Positions 33,281 to 42,707 of a stretch of DNA of 64,000 nucleotides are shown piece by piece. The stretch spans positions 62,001 through 126,000 of the forward strand of contig NZ_JAIQXT010000007.1 in assembly GCF_020177055.1 (NCBI RefSeq), in the 5' to 3' direction. The first letter of the stretch is position 1, and each line of letters begins with the position of its first letter. The notes under the pieces were generated by a model, which worked only from the letters and a program-made list of their open reading frames with translations, made no database searches and was not told where the DNA came from. The stretch comes from Sphingomonas sp. R647 (GTDB taxonomy: Bacteria; Pseudomonadota; Alphaproteobacteria; Sphingomonadales; Sphingomonadaceae). The position numbers and the translations under genes are program-made.

Positions 33281-35740
33281 TCAGGGACAGCTCACGACCT
33301 GATCCGCCGCTGTCCCCAGCGCGACGCGCGACAGGCTGTAGGTGACCGCCCCTTCGCTGCGCAGCACGAACGGTGCCTCGACCCGGCCCAGATTCGCGCC
33401 ACCCTTGGCGAAGCATTTGAGCGGCACGCCATAGCTGACCCACGCGCCGAGCTTCGCGCCCTCGACCGCAGTTGCGCGCACGGCGGCATTGCCGATGCGG
33501 AAATGCAGCGGGCCGGCGGGCTTGGCGTCGACGCGCATCGTCGCGACCAGCATCACATCGCCATTGGTTTCACGCGTCAGGTCGAGCGGCGCCTGGGTCG
33601 CGACTGCGACATCGGCGGTGCCCGAAGCGATAGCGAAGCGGCGCGCGCCTTCCTGCACGACATGGTCGACCGCGCTCACCCGCACGCGCCCGCTTGCCGC
33701 CACTGCGGGAACGGTGGTGATGCGCGTCGAATCCGCCGGGTCGCCATAGACCAGCAATGACCAGGACGCTGGCGGAACGCCGCCCGCGAAATAGACATTG
33801 CCGGCATCCTCGTCGGGGACTTCGCTATCCTCCGACAGCGGCTTCCATGCCGCCGGACCGCCAGCAAGCGTCAAGCCATAGCCGAAGGGAAACAGCGTCG
33901 GGCCATCGGCACGCGCGGTGGCGGGCCAGGCGACGGGCAGCTTGCCGGTAAAGTCGTACGGCGCGCGCCGATCCTTGCGCTGGACCAGCAAGTCGGCGAT
34001 TCCCGCCCCTTCCGATCCCGGCAACCACGCGACGACGAACGCGTCGGCGGCGTTGAGTTCGGGGTTCATGAACAGCGGGCGGCCAGTGACCATCACCGCG
34101 ACCACGGGAATCCCCTGCGCCTTGAGCGCCTTCATCGTCTCATAGGGCTTGCGCAATTCAGGGCGCAGCTGGAGCGTTTTAAGGTCGCCCTGGAACTCGG
34201 CATAGGGCGTCTCGCCGAAGACGACGATCGCGACGTCGGGCTTCTTCGCGAACTTGCCGTCCGCGACAAGCTCCGCGCTGCCGCCAGTCGCCGTCACCGC
34301 GCTTTCCAGACCCTTCCAGATCGAGGTTGCGCCGGGGAATTGTTCGTTCTTCACCCCCGTGCCCTGCCAGGTCAGCGTCCAGCCGCCGGCCTGACGGCCG
34401 ATATCGTCGGCGGCATCGCCCGCGACCAGCACATGCGCGCCCGCCTTGACCGGCAACAGCGAGCCGTTGTTCTTGAGCAGCACCAGCGATTTGCGCACCG
34501 CGTCGCGCGCCACCGCGCGGTGATCGGCATGGCCGAGCAGCGACCAGTCGCCGGCATATTTGCGCGTCGATGGCTTGCCCGCTTCGAACAGGCCCAGCCG
34601 CATCTTGACCCGCAGGATGCGCGCGACCGCGTCGTCGAGCCGCGCCATCGGCACTTCACCCGACTTCACCTGCGCCACCAGCGAATGCCAGAGCGGCTTC
34701 CAGCTATCGGGTGCCATATACATGTCGAGCCCGGCATTGACTGATTTGGGGCAGGACGCATTGGTGCAGCCTTCGACCTGACCATGCGCGTTCCAGTCGG
34801 AGACGAGGAAGCCGCCGAAGTTCATGCGCTTCTTCAGCACATCGGTCAGCAGCCCCTTGTGCCCGGTCATCTTGGTGCCGTTCCAGCTGGAGAAGCTGAC
34901 CATCACCGTCGCGACCCCCTGCTCGATCGCGGGGATATAGGGCGCGCCGTGGATGTCGCGCAGCTCGGTCTCGCTGATCCGCGCATCGCCCTGATCGCGC
35001 CCCTCATGCGTGCCGCCATCGGCGAGGAAATGCTTGGTCGAGGCGAGGACATAGGGACCGGCGAGCAGGTTGGTGCCGCTGCCCGGCCCCTGCAGGCCGC
35101 GCACCATCCGCTCGACATAGGACGCGACCAGCTTGGGGTCCGACGAATAGCCTTCATAGGCGCGGCCCCAGCGGAAATCGCGCGGGACGGTGACGGTGGG
35201 GGCGAAGGTCCATTCCTGACCGGTCGCACGGATCTCCAGCGCGGTGGCCTGGGCGATCTTCTCGATCAGGTCGGGATCGCGCATCGCGCCGAGGCCGATA
35301 TTGTGCGGGAACAGCGTCGCGCCGATGATGTTGCTGTGGCCATGGACCGCATCGGTGCCCCAGATGATCGGCACGCCGACGCGCCCGCCGCTCTTGTCGA
35401 CCGACGCTTCGTAGAATTCATCGGCGAGTTGCAGCCACTTCGGCGCCAGCGCGAAATCGTCGCCATAGGGGCCGCTGCTGCCGCCGTTGAGGACCGAGCC
35501 GAGGTGATAGGTGCGCACATCCGCCGGGGTGACGCTGGCGATGTCGGCCTGGACGATCTGGCCGACCTTCTCCTCGACCGACATCTTGGCGATCAGCGCC
35601 GCGATCTTCGCTTCGACAGCGTTGTCCGTCTGCTGCGGCCAGGTTGGGCTTGGCCAGATCTCGGGGTTCACCGGGCTTTCCTGCGCCGCGAGCGGGGCAG
35701 CCAGGGCGGCGCCGAGCGCCAGAAGCATCAATCGTTTCAT
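33281..35740 (-). CDS. GH3 exo-beta-glucanase/glucosidase (ExoP/CdxA-like)
   Basis: An 819-residue secreted enzyme (signal peptide to AAPLAAQ). The GH3 N-terminal barrel shows VPIIWGTDAVHGHSNI, STKHFLADGGTHEGRDQGD and the nucleophile Asp in GFLVSDWNAHGQV. The alpha/beta C-terminal domain follows (SLVLLKNNGSLLPV), then an extra strand-rich domain of about 170 residues, as in marine exo-1,3/1,4-glucanases. It has AGAGGA before the start and overlaps the preceding degenerate halogenase by 3 bases plus TGA (ATGA). It is the last gene of the GH43-led operon. Cello- or mixed-linkage oligosaccharides are the probable substrate. Confidence 0.9.
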   Translation of the reverse strand: MKRLMLLALGAALAAPLAAQESPVNPEIWPSPTWPQQTDNAVEAKIAALIAKMSVEEKVGQIVQADIASVTPADVRTYHLGSVLNGGSSGPYGDDFALAPKWLQLADEFYEASVDKSGGRVGVPIIWGTDAVHGHSNIIGATLFPHNIGLGAMRDPDLIEKIAQATALEIRATGQEWTFAPTVTVPRDFRWGRAYEGYSSDPKLVASYVERMVRGLQGPGSGTNLLAGPYVLASTKHFLADGGTHEGRDQGDARISETELRDIHGAPYIPAIEQGVATVMVSFSSWNGTKMTGHKGLLTDVLKKRMNFGGFLVSDWNAHGQVEGCTNASCPKSVNAGLDMYMAPDSWKPLWHSLVAQVKSGEVPMARLDDAVARILRVKMRLGLFEAGKPSTRKYAGDWSLLGHADHRAVARDAVRKSLVLLKNNGSLLPVKAGAHVLVAGDAADDIGRQAGGWTLTWQGTGVKNEQFPGATSIWKGLESAVTATGGSAELVADGKFAKKPDVAIVVFGETPYAEFQGDLKTLQLRPELRKPYETMKALKAQGIPVVAVMVTGRPLFMNPELNAADAFVVAWLPGSEGAGIADLLVQRKDRRAPYDFTGKLPVAWPATARADGPTLFPFGYGLTLAGGPAAWKPLSEDSEVPDEDAGNVYFAGGVPPASWSLLVYGDPADSTRITTVPAVAASGRVRVSAVDHVVQEGARRFAIASGTADVAVATQAPLDLTRETNGDVMLVATMRVDAKPAGPLHFRIGNAAVRATAVEGAKLGAWVSYGVPLKCFAKGGANLGRVEAPFVLRSEGAVTYSLSRVALGTAADQVVSCP

Positions 35741-36843
35741 CTAGTCCTCTCCAGGATGCGGATCAGTTGGTCTTGGGATACGGCGCGGGCGCTGGGGTCG
35801 ACGCGGTCGGGACGGATCCCGTGCGCGAACCACCAGCCAATCCACTCGCCGGGCGTGACGGGGTCCCAGTCGCGATAGGGCATCCGCCCGCGCGCCGCAA
35901 AGCCGCGACGCAGGGTGGCCAGATCGTCGGTCGGTGGGCCGCTCCAGCGCTCGGTCGCCCAGTCGATCATCCGCTGGTGCGCGATGGCGGTGCGGCGGTT
36001 AACCTCCGCCGCCTCACGCGCGCTCGGCTCGGCATGCGGCATGAATTCGATCGCGCGCAGGATATCGGCATGTGCCGCGGACAAAGCGTGGCCGTCGAAG
36101 CTCTCGGCGACCAGCGCCCCCTCGCCCAGCGCGATCCGCCGACCGGCGCGCGGCGCAGGGTGGCGGCCCGGCGGCAAGCCCCCTCCCCGCGCGAGTTTCC
36201 AGCCCCAGGGCGGCGCGCTCCATTCGACCGTATCGCCGGTGGTCGCGATCGTCTCGCCTTCAGCACCGCCGGGAGCGATCGGCTCGGCAACGACGCTCGG
36301 CAGATGCGCCGATGCGTCGATCCACTCTGGACCCGGCGCAGTGCAATCGAGCAGCAGCGCGCCGTCCTCTGCCTCGCCCCTCTCAATCCCTAGTGCAGCC
36401 GCCATTTCCGCAAGCAGCGCGCAATAGGCGGGCATGTCGAAGCGCACGCCGAACGGCTCCGCCCCGGGCGCGGTCAGCGTCGCCCAGTCGGGCGTCGCAT
36501 CGGGCCGTTCGGCCAGGCTGCGCAACCATAGCTGGTGCAGCGCGACGCCCGCGACATGCGGGATCGCACCCGGCGCGCCGAGCCGCTCGCCGTCGAGCAT
36601 GGTCCGATAGATCGCGACCGCGCCAGTGCGGCGGATGAACAGGCTCTGGTCGAGCCCGATCGCGCGGTGGAAGGCGTCGATCGCCAGCGTCGCGGCGCCG
36701 ATGCGGTCGAGCAGCGAGTGGGGATGGCTGGGCTGCTCGACCAGTGTGATCCGCGCGGCTGGAAGCGCACGGCGAAAAGCGATGGCGGCGGACAGCGCGA
36801 CCACGCCGCTGCCCAGCACCCCGACGCTGGCAGGGCCGCTCAT
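35737..36843 (-). CDS. Degenerate, shortened tryptophan-halogenase-like protein
   Basis: A 368-residue protein overlapping its neighbours at both ends by 4 bases. Alignment by eye to the adjacent halogenase gives VGVLGSGVVALSAAIAF in place of the FAD motif GGGTAGW, no counterpart of the catalytic Lys segment, PWGWKLARG in place of WRWRIPLQHR, and ALGEGALVAESFDGHAL in place of SIGLASGFLEPLESTSIHL. The C-terminal EVNRRTAIAHQRMIDW helix still matches. It is probably an inactive or re-purposed paralog, perhaps a partner of the intact halogenase encoded just upstream. The open frame and tight coupling argue against a decaying pseudogene. Confidence 0.75.
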   Translation of the reverse strand: MSGPASVGVLGSGVVALSAAIAFRRALPAARITLVEQPSHPHSLLDRIGAATLAIDAFHRAIGLDQSLFIRRTGAVAIYRTMLDGERLGAPGAIPHVAGVALHQLWLRSLAERPDATPDWATLTAPGAEPFGVRFDMPAYCALLAEMAAALGIERGEAEDGALLLDCTAPGPEWIDASAHLPSVVAEPIAPGGAEGETIATTGDTVEWSAPPWGWKLARGGGLPPGRHPAPRAGRRIALGEGALVAESFDGHALSAAHADILRAIEFMPHAEPSAREAAEVNRRTAIAHQRMIDWATERWSGPPTDDLATLRRGFAARGRMPYRDWDPVTPGEWIGWWFAHGIRPDRVDPSARAVSQDQLIRILERTR

Positions 36844-38345
36844 GCCGCCCCCCATGCGCCCTGCGCGCGCAAGGCGGCCTCATGGTCGGGCATCGCATCG
36901 ACCCGCTCACGGATGGTGCGGGCCATATCGTCGAGGGCGCGGGTGAGCGCGGCGGGTGAGGGATTGTCCGCGCGCGGATCGTGCCGCGCGGGGATCATCC
37001 CCTGCCCCAGATAGACGGCGACCCAGCTTGGTTCGAGGAACAGTCCCTCGCCATGTTGCTCGATCCGCCCCGCCTCACGCCACAGCTCCAGCTTGCCGGC
37101 CAGGCTATCGGGCAGATCCATCGTGCGGACATGGTTCCAGAAGTCCGAGTCGTCGCGCGTCGTCGCGTGATAATGCAGGATCAGGAAGTCGCGGACGCGG
37201 TCATATTCATAATCGACCGTGGCGTTGAACGCGGCGCGGTCGGCGGGGTCGATCTGGCGCTCCGGGAACAGCTCGATCAGCCGCATCACCGCCATTTGCG
37301 CGAGATGGATGCTGGTCGATTCAAGCGGTTCGAGAAAGCCGCTGGCCAAGCCGATGCTGACGACGTTGCCGACCCAGCTTTCACGCCGCCGCCCGGCGCG
37401 GAAGCGCAGGATGCGGGGGTCGGCGAGCGGTGTCCCCTCGACTGCGCCGAGGATCGCGTCGCACGCGGCATCTTCCGACAGGAAGCTGCTGGAGAACACA
37501 TAGCCATTGCCGACACGATGCTGGAGCGGGATGCGCCAGCGCCAGCCGGCCGTCATCGCGGTCGCGCGCGTGTACGGCTCGATCGGCCCGTCAACCCGAG
37601 TAGCGGGCAGCGCGGCGGCGCGGTCGCAGGGCAGCCAGTGCGACCAATCCTCCCACGCCGCATCCATCGCGCCGCCGATCAGCAGCGCGCGGAAGCCCGA
37701 GCAGTCGATGAACAGGTCGCCGGCAACGCGCTCGCCGCTCTCCAGCATAAGTTCGGTGACGTCGCCGCTCTCACCGTCCCGCTCGACGCCGGTGACCCGC
37801 CCCTCGGTCCGGGTCACGCCGCGTGCTTGCGAATAGCCGCGCAGCATCGGCGCGAGTTTGGTCGCATCGAACTGATATGCCCAGCCATAGCTGGTCGACA
37901 GGAAATCACCGTCAGCCGGCGGAAGCGCGAAGCGATTGGCGCGCGCCGCAACGATCGGGAGCGAATAGTCCTCAAGGCTCCGCCGCGATCCTTCGTCCCG
38001 CGCACGCAACCAATAATGGTGGAACCCCACCCCGGCGAGATCGACGCCATAAGCGCCGAACGGGTGGACATAGCGGTCGCCCAGCTTGCCAAAGTCGCGG
38101 AAATCGATGCCGAGTTTGTAGGTCGCGTTGGTAGCACGCATCATCTCGGCTTCATCGATGCCTAGCCGCTGGAGAAAGGCGCGCAGGTGCGGGAGGGTCG
38201 CCTCTCCCACCCCGACGATGCCGATCTCTTCGGATTCGATCAGGCGCACATCGGCCACGCCGGGCAGGAACCGCGCGAGGGCGGATGCGGCCATCCACCC
38301 CGCGGTTCCGCCCCCGACGATGACGACGCGCACCGGATCGATCAT
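36840..38345 (-). CDS. Tryptophan-halogenase family flavoprotein (copy 2)
   Basis: A 501-residue FAD-dependent protein. GGGTAGW (11-17), Lys77 in ATYKLGIDFRDF, WRWRIPLQHRVGNG and GFLEPLESTSIHL are all intact. Its substrate is unknown. It starts inside the GH43 stop (ATGA) and ends overlapping the degenerate paralog, so the stoichiometry of the two is probably linked. Context points to a role tied to hemicellulose uptake or to an aromatic substituent of it, not to antibiotic synthesis; this is inference. Confidence 0.88.
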   Translation of the reverse strand: MIDPVRVVIVGGGTAGWMAASALARFLPGVADVRLIESEEIGIVGVGEATLPHLRAFLQRLGIDEAEMMRATNATYKLGIDFRDFGKLGDRYVHPFGAYGVDLAGVGFHHYWLRARDEGSRRSLEDYSLPIVAARANRFALPPADGDFLSTSYGWAYQFDATKLAPMLRGYSQARGVTRTEGRVTGVERDGESGDVTELMLESGERVAGDLFIDCSGFRALLIGGAMDAAWEDWSHWLPCDRAAALPATRVDGPIEPYTRATAMTAGWRWRIPLQHRVGNGYVFSSSFLSEDAACDAILGAVEGTPLADPRILRFRAGRRRESWVGNVVSIGLASGFLEPLESTSIHLAQMAVMRLIELFPERQIDPADRAAFNATVDYEYDRVRDFLILHYHATTRDDSDFWNHVRTMDLPDSLAGKLELWREAGRIEQHGEGLFLEPSWVAVYLGQGMIPARHDPRADNPSPAALTRALDDMARTIRERVDAMPDHEAALRAQGAWGAA

Positions 38346-39973
38346 GGGGCGCTCGCCGCGTGCGGGCCGACGACCAGCCCCATGAACAGCCCGGCATGAA
38401 TGGTGGCGAGCCGCGAAGCGTCCACATCCTTGGCGATGCTGCGCCAGGCGGTGTCGCCAACCGGACGCCATTGCGCCTGCGCGATGCCATCATCGAAGCT
38501 GAGCTTGAGCTCAACCTGCGTCGCACCGTCACGCGGGACCAATGCGATCACCACGCCATTCTCGGGCTCATCCTTTGAAATCCGCCGACGCACCACGAGC
38601 TTGTCGCCTTCGAGCCCCGCGAACATCAAGTGGTTCTCGTTCGCCACCGCGAGCAGCCCCGCGCGCTCCGACGCGCTTTTGGGATCGAACGACACGCGCG
38701 TCGTCCAGCTCGCTTTCGCGTGGCGCATGCGTTTGCCGATATAGCTGGGCTGGGCGAGCGCACCTGCCGCAACTGGGCGCGCATCCAGCGTCAGCGCGCC
38801 ATCGGCGATCCGCCACCATGGCGCACCCTTGGGCGAGCGCAGCATCAGCCAGTCCTGGGCGAGCTTTGGCGCATCGAACTCTTCGCGCCAGTCGCGCGCT
38901 TCGCCGGGCGAGGCGGGCAGATTCGGGCGCGCGACGCTGGCGGGCATCGGCGTGCGCGGTGGCAGGATCGAGGGCCAGCCATCCTTCCACGTCACCGGCA
39001 GCAGGAAGGTCTCGCGACCCAACAGCGTTTCCTGCCCGCGGAACGGACGGGTCGCGAGGAACACGGCCCACCAGCTGCCATCGTCCAGCTTGACCATATC
39101 GGCGTGACCGGTCGCCTGGACCGGGTTCGGGCGATCCTCGGGCAGGTCGCGCTGGGTCATGATCGGGTTGACCGGGCCGGGGGTGTACGGGCCGGTCAGG
39201 TTGCGCGAGCGATAGATGGTCTGGGCGTGCTGATCCGCCGTGCCGCCTTCGGCCGCCGAGAGATAATAATAGCCATCCACCTTATAGATATGCGGCCCCT
39301 CCGCCCAGATCGGCTTGGTCGCGGGATCGACGCCCTTGTCGACCAGCAAGTGGCGCGGCCCCTTCATCTTGTAGGCGGCGAGGTCGACTTCCTGCATCCA
39401 CAATGCGCGATGGCCGTCATATTCGGGTTTCCCCGGCGGCGCGTCGTTGTTGATGATCCATGCCCGGCCATCCTCGAAATAGAGCGAGGGGTCGATTCCT
39501 CCGAAATCGAGCCAGTGCGGCCCGCTCCACGGCCCCGCCGGATCCTTTGCGGTCAGCACGAAATTGTCGCGGCACCCGACACAGGTGTTGAGGATGTAAT
39601 AGGTGCCGTCATGATATTCGATCGTCGGCGCGAACACGCCGCGATCCAGCGCCAGCCCGCTGAAATCGAGCATGTCCGGGCGGTCGATCGCATTGCCGAT
39701 CTGGCGCCAGTTCACCAGATCGCGGCTGTGATAGACCGGGATGCCGGGGAACCAGGCAAAGGTCGAGGTGACGAGGTAGAAATCCTGCCCCACCTTCACG
39801 ATCGACGGGTCGGGACGGAAGCCCGGCAGCACCGGATTCGCGAACTGCCCGGCGGGAAGCTTGCGCACCTCTGACTCCGCCGAATAAGTGACGAAATCGA
39901 ATCGCGCCGCGCTCTGCTGCGCAACAGCGGGCGCAGCAAGTGACAGCGCCAACAATGCGGCCAAACCCTTCAT
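38342..39973 (-). CDS. GH43 beta-xylosidase / arabinofuranosidase
   Basis: A 543-residue secreted enzyme (signal peptide ending APAVAQ). The five-bladed propeller has the three catalytic acids: base Asp in FRPDPSIVKVG, modulator Asp in GIDPSLYFEDG and acid Glu in WAEGPHIYKV. The C-terminal 190 residues form a beta-sandwich (WREEFDAPKLAQDWLMLRSP to the end) typical of GH43 xylosidases. ATG 39973 follows GGAGGAGAGGAGCGAG; the longer open frame to 40054 has no such signal. It leads the operon GH43-halogenase-degenerate halogenase-GH3, divergent from xylX. It would release xylose or arabinose from xylo-oligosaccharides. Confidence 0.9.
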   Translation of the reverse strand: MKGLAALLALSLAAPAVAQQSAARFDFVTYSAESEVRKLPAGQFANPVLPGFRPDPSIVKVGQDFYLVTSTFAWFPGIPVYHSRDLVNWRQIGNAIDRPDMLDFSGLALDRGVFAPTIEYHDGTYYILNTCVGCRDNFVLTAKDPAGPWSGPHWLDFGGIDPSLYFEDGRAWIINNDAPPGKPEYDGHRALWMQEVDLAAYKMKGPRHLLVDKGVDPATKPIWAEGPHIYKVDGYYYLSAAEGGTADQHAQTIYRSRNLTGPYTPGPVNPIMTQRDLPEDRPNPVQATGHADMVKLDDGSWWAVFLATRPFRGQETLLGRETFLLPVTWKDGWPSILPPRTPMPASVARPNLPASPGEARDWREEFDAPKLAQDWLMLRSPKGAPWWRIADGALTLDARPVAAGALAQPSYIGKRMRHAKASWTTRVSFDPKSASERAGLLAVANENHLMFAGLEGDKLVVRRRISKDEPENGVVIALVPRDGATQVELKLSFDDGIAQAQWRPVGDTAWRSIAKDVDASRLATIHAGLFMGLVVGPHAASAP

Positions 39974-40041
39974 CTCGCTCCTCTCCTCCTTGTCTGCACG
40001 GGTTTCCCCGCGCGTGCACCGACGTTTTTTCCGCACGATGC

Positions 40042-40070
40042 TTGACACCTCCATAGGAGCATGATGTTAG
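40042..40070 (+). promoter_or_regulatory. Promoter of the xylX operon
   Basis: A consensus TTGACA at 40042-40047, a 17-base spacer and TGTTAG at 40065-40070. The -10 hexamer is the left half of the LacI-type operator, so repressor binding would block the promoter. On the opposite strand a weaker TTGATA (40079-40074) with an 18-base spacer and TATGGA could serve GH43. Confidence 0.55.
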
Positions 40071-40078
40071 CGCTATCA
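40065..40078 (+). promoter_or_regulatory. LacI-family operator in the GH43/xylX divergent region
   Basis: TGTTAGCGCTATCA, a near-perfect palindrome 30 bases before the xylX start and overlapping its -10 element. One site can control both directions. Confidence 0.8.
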
Positions 40079-40107
40079 AGAGCAATGATGTCGGAGGGGT
40101 ACAAGCG

Positions 40108-41247
40108 ATGACGGTCTCGCTGGCTGGGATATTGCCGGACGATTGGCGGTCTGGCCGGTTCCTCGGGCGCATCGATCAGGGGGACGGTCCGGTGCCGGTC
40201 CTGATCGCCGATGGCGCGCTGTTCGACCTGACGCCGGGGACTGCCACCATCGCCGGTGCGATTGATCGCGAGCTGACCACGCCCGCACATGGCCGGCACA
40301 TCGCCGACCTCGACGCGGCCGATCCGCGCCTGCCCGATGGCGCGACCCTGCTCGCCCCGATCGACCTGCAATGCATCAAGGCGGCGGGCGTCACCTTTGC
40401 GGTGTCGGCGATCGAGCGGGTGATCGAGGAGCGCGCACGCGGCGATGCGAGCCAGGCGGCGGCGATTCGCGGTCGACTGGAAGAACGCGTCGGCAGCGGC
40501 ATCCGATCGGTCGTCCCCGGATCGGCCGAGGCGGCTGCGCTCAAGGCGGTGCTGATCGAAGATGGCATGTGGTCGCAATATCTGGAGGTCGCGATCGGCC
40601 CGGATGCCGAAGTCTTCACCAAGTCGCCGGTGCTGTCGGCGGTCGGGCATGACGCGCCGATCGGCGTGCGGTCGGATTCGAGCTGGAACAACCCCGAGCC
40701 TGAGATCGTGCTGGCGATTTCCAGCCGTGGCGAAACGGTCGGCGCGATGCTGGGCAACGATGTCAACCTGCGCGATTTCGAGGGGCGCTCGGCGCTGCTG
40801 CTGGGCAAGGCCAAGGACAATACCGCGTCCTGCGCACTCGGCCCGTTCATCCGCCTGTTCGACGGCGGCTTCACCATCGACGATGTGCGCAGCGCCGATG
40901 TCGCGCTGACGATCGAGGGCAGCGACGGCTTCCGCCTTGAGGGCGCGAGCCGGATGAGCGAGATCAGCCGCGACCCGCTCGACATCGCCGCGCAGGCGAT
41001 GAGCGAGCATCATTATCCCGATGGCTTCGTCCTGTTCCTCGGCACGCTGTTCGCGCCGACGCAGGATCGCGATGTGCCGGGCGGCGGGTTTACCCACAAG
41101 GTCGGCGACCGCGTGACGATCGCATCGCCCCGCCTCGGCACGCTCGCCAACACGGTGACGACGTCGCGGGACGCGCCAAAATGGGAAATGGGCATCGCCG
41201 CGTTCGTGCGCGACCTTGCCCGCCGCGGGCTCGCCGAACGGATTTGA
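40108..41247 (+). CDS. xylX: 2-keto-3-deoxy-xylonate dehydratase (FAH superfamily)
   Basis: A 379-residue enzyme expected to convert 2-keto-3-deoxy-D-xylonate to alpha-ketoglutarate semialdehyde. The C-terminal FAH fold carries the metal-binding NNPEPEIVLAIS (Glu) and GNDVNLRDFEGRSALLLGKA (Asp), followed by a SCALGPFI segment. Its long N-terminal domain and neighbours match XylX of the Caulobacter xyl operon. GGAGGGG precedes the ATG. It leads xylX-xylA-xylB-xylC-esterase, and the assignment rests largely on this context. Confidence 0.88.
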   Translation: MTVSLAGILPDDWRSGRFLGRIDQGDGPVPVLIADGALFDLTPGTATIAGAIDRELTTPAHGRHIADLDAADPRLPDGATLLAPIDLQCIKAAGVTFAVSAIERVIEERARGDASQAAAIRGRLEERVGSGIRSVVPGSAEAAALKAVLIEDGMWSQYLEVAIGPDAEVFTKSPVLSAVGHDAPIGVRSDSSWNNPEPEIVLAISSRGETVGAMLGNDVNLRDFEGRSALLLGKAKDNTASCALGPFIRLFDGGFTIDDVRSADVALTIEGSDGFRLEGASRMSEISRDPLDIAAQAMSEHHYPDGFVLFLGTLFAPTQDRDVPGGGFTHKVGDRVTIASPRLGTLANTVTTSRDAPKWEMGIAAFVRDLARRGLAERI

Positions 41248-41273
41248 ACTCTGACTTGCAGGACATGCACATC

Positions 41274-42707
41274 ATGAAGCTGACCCACTTGATCAATGGC
41301 GAGCGCGTCGCGGTCGACACGCCACTGGAAAGCCGTAACCCGTCGAACACCGACGAGGTCATCGCGACCTTTGCTGCAGGCGATGCTGCGGTGGTCGACC
41401 AAGCGGTGCAGGCCGCCCGCGCCGCACAGCCGGGCTGGGCCGCGGCCTCGCCCGAAGTCCGCGCAGACCTGCTCGACAAGGTCGGCGCGATGATCATGGC
41501 GCGCGCCGCTGAACTCGGCGAATTGCTCGCGCGCGAAGAGGGCAAGACCCGCGCCGAGGGCATGGGCGAGGTGATGCGCGCCGCGCGCATCTTCCGCTAT
41601 TTCGGCGGGGAGGCGCTGCGCCGCCACGGGCTGACGCTCGAATCGACGCGGCCGGGCCTTGATGTTGCGACCTATCGCGAGGCGGTGGGCGTGGTCGGCC
41701 TGATCACACCGTGGAACTTCCCGATCGCGATCCCGGCATGGAAGGCCGCGCCTGCGCTCGCCTTTGGTAATACCGTCGTGATGAAGCCCGCCAATGTCAC
41801 CCCGGCGATGGCGAGCGCGCTCGCCGACATCATTCAGGAATGCGGCGCGCCTGCAGGTGTGTTCAACCTCGTGCTCGGTCAGGGCGGCGTTGGTCAGGCG
41901 ATCGTCGATCACCCGCATGTCGATGCGATCAGCTTCACCGGGTCGCAGGGCGTCGGCGCCAAGGTCGGCATGGCCGCGATGACGCGGCAGGCGCGGGTGC
42001 AGCTGGAGATGGGCGGCAAGAACCCGCTCGTCGTGCTCGCCGACGCGGATCTCGACAAGGCGGTGGCGGTCGCGCTTGACGGCGGCTTCTTCCAGACCGG
42101 GCAGCGCTGCACCGCGTCGAGCCGGGTGATCGTCGAGGACGCGATCCACGACCGTTTCGTCGCCGCGCTCGCCGAGCGTGCGAATGCGCTGAAGGTCGGC
42201 CCTGCCCTTGCCACCGACACCCAGGTCGGCCCGGCGTCGAGCGAGAGCCAGTTCGAGCAGAATCTCCGCTATGTCCGCAAGGCGATCGAGGAAGGCGGCC
42301 GCGTCGCCAGCGGCGGACCCGATCCGCTCACGCTCGACACGCCCGGCTATTTCATGGCCCCGACGCTGATCGCCGACACCGATCCGGACATGACGATCAA
42401 CCGCGAGGAAGTGTTCGGACCCGTCGTCTCGACCGTCCGCGCGAAGGATTACGAGCACGCGCTCGACATCGCCAATCAGGGCGAGTTCGGCCTGTCGTCG
42501 GGCATCGTCACCACCAGCCACAAATATGCGCGCGATTTCCGCAAGCGCATCCGCGCCGGGATGGTGATGGTCAACCTGCCCACTGCGGGCGTCGATTATC
42601 ACGTGCCATTCGGCGGCACGCGCAAGTCCAGTTACGGCGCCCGCGAACAGGGCTTTGCCGCGGTTGAATTCTACACGACCGTCAAAACGGTCTATTCGGG
42701 GGATTGA
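41274..42707 (+). CDS. xylA: Alpha-ketoglutarate semialdehyde (2,5-dioxovalerate) dehydrogenase
   Basis: A 477-residue NAD(P)-dependent aldehyde dehydrogenase performing the last Weimberg step to alpha-ketoglutarate. Visible motifs are [41 protein letters not shown], the general-base Glu in [11 protein letters not shown] and the nucleophile Cys in [12 protein letters not shown] 41274 is chosen over 41265 because AGGA is 10 bases upstream of the former and too close to the latter. It is 26 bases after xylX and overlaps xylB (TTGA). The symbol follows Caulobacter usage and is not xylose isomerase. Confidence 0.92.
   Translation: MKLTHLINGERVAVDTPLESRNPSNTDEVIATFAAGDAAVVDQAVQAARAAQPGWAAASPEVRADLLDKVGAMIMARAAELGELLAREEGKTRAEGMGEVMRAARIFRYFGGEALRRHGLTLESTRPGLDVATYREAVGVVGLITPWNFPIAIPAWKAAPALAFGNTVVMKPANVTPAMASALADIIQECGAPAGVFNLVLGQGGVGQAIVDHPHVDAISFTGSQGVGAKVGMAAMTRQARVQLEMGGKNPLVVLADADLDKAVAVALDGGFFQTGQRCTASSRVIVEDAIHDRFVAALAERANALKVGPALATDTQVGPASSESQFEQNLRYVRKAIEEGGRVASGGPDPLTLDTPGYFMAPTLIADTDPDMTINREEVFGPVVSTVRAKDYEHALDIANQGEFGLSSGIVTTSHKYARDFRKRIRAGMVMVNLPTAGVDYHVPFGGTRKSSYGAREQGFAAVEFYTTVKTVYSGD

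Noticed and set aside
31696..38345. A halogenated natural-product biosynthetic cluster
   Set aside because: No polyketide, peptide-synthetase, tailoring or resistance genes are present; all neighbours are sugar-degrading or sugar-transport genes.
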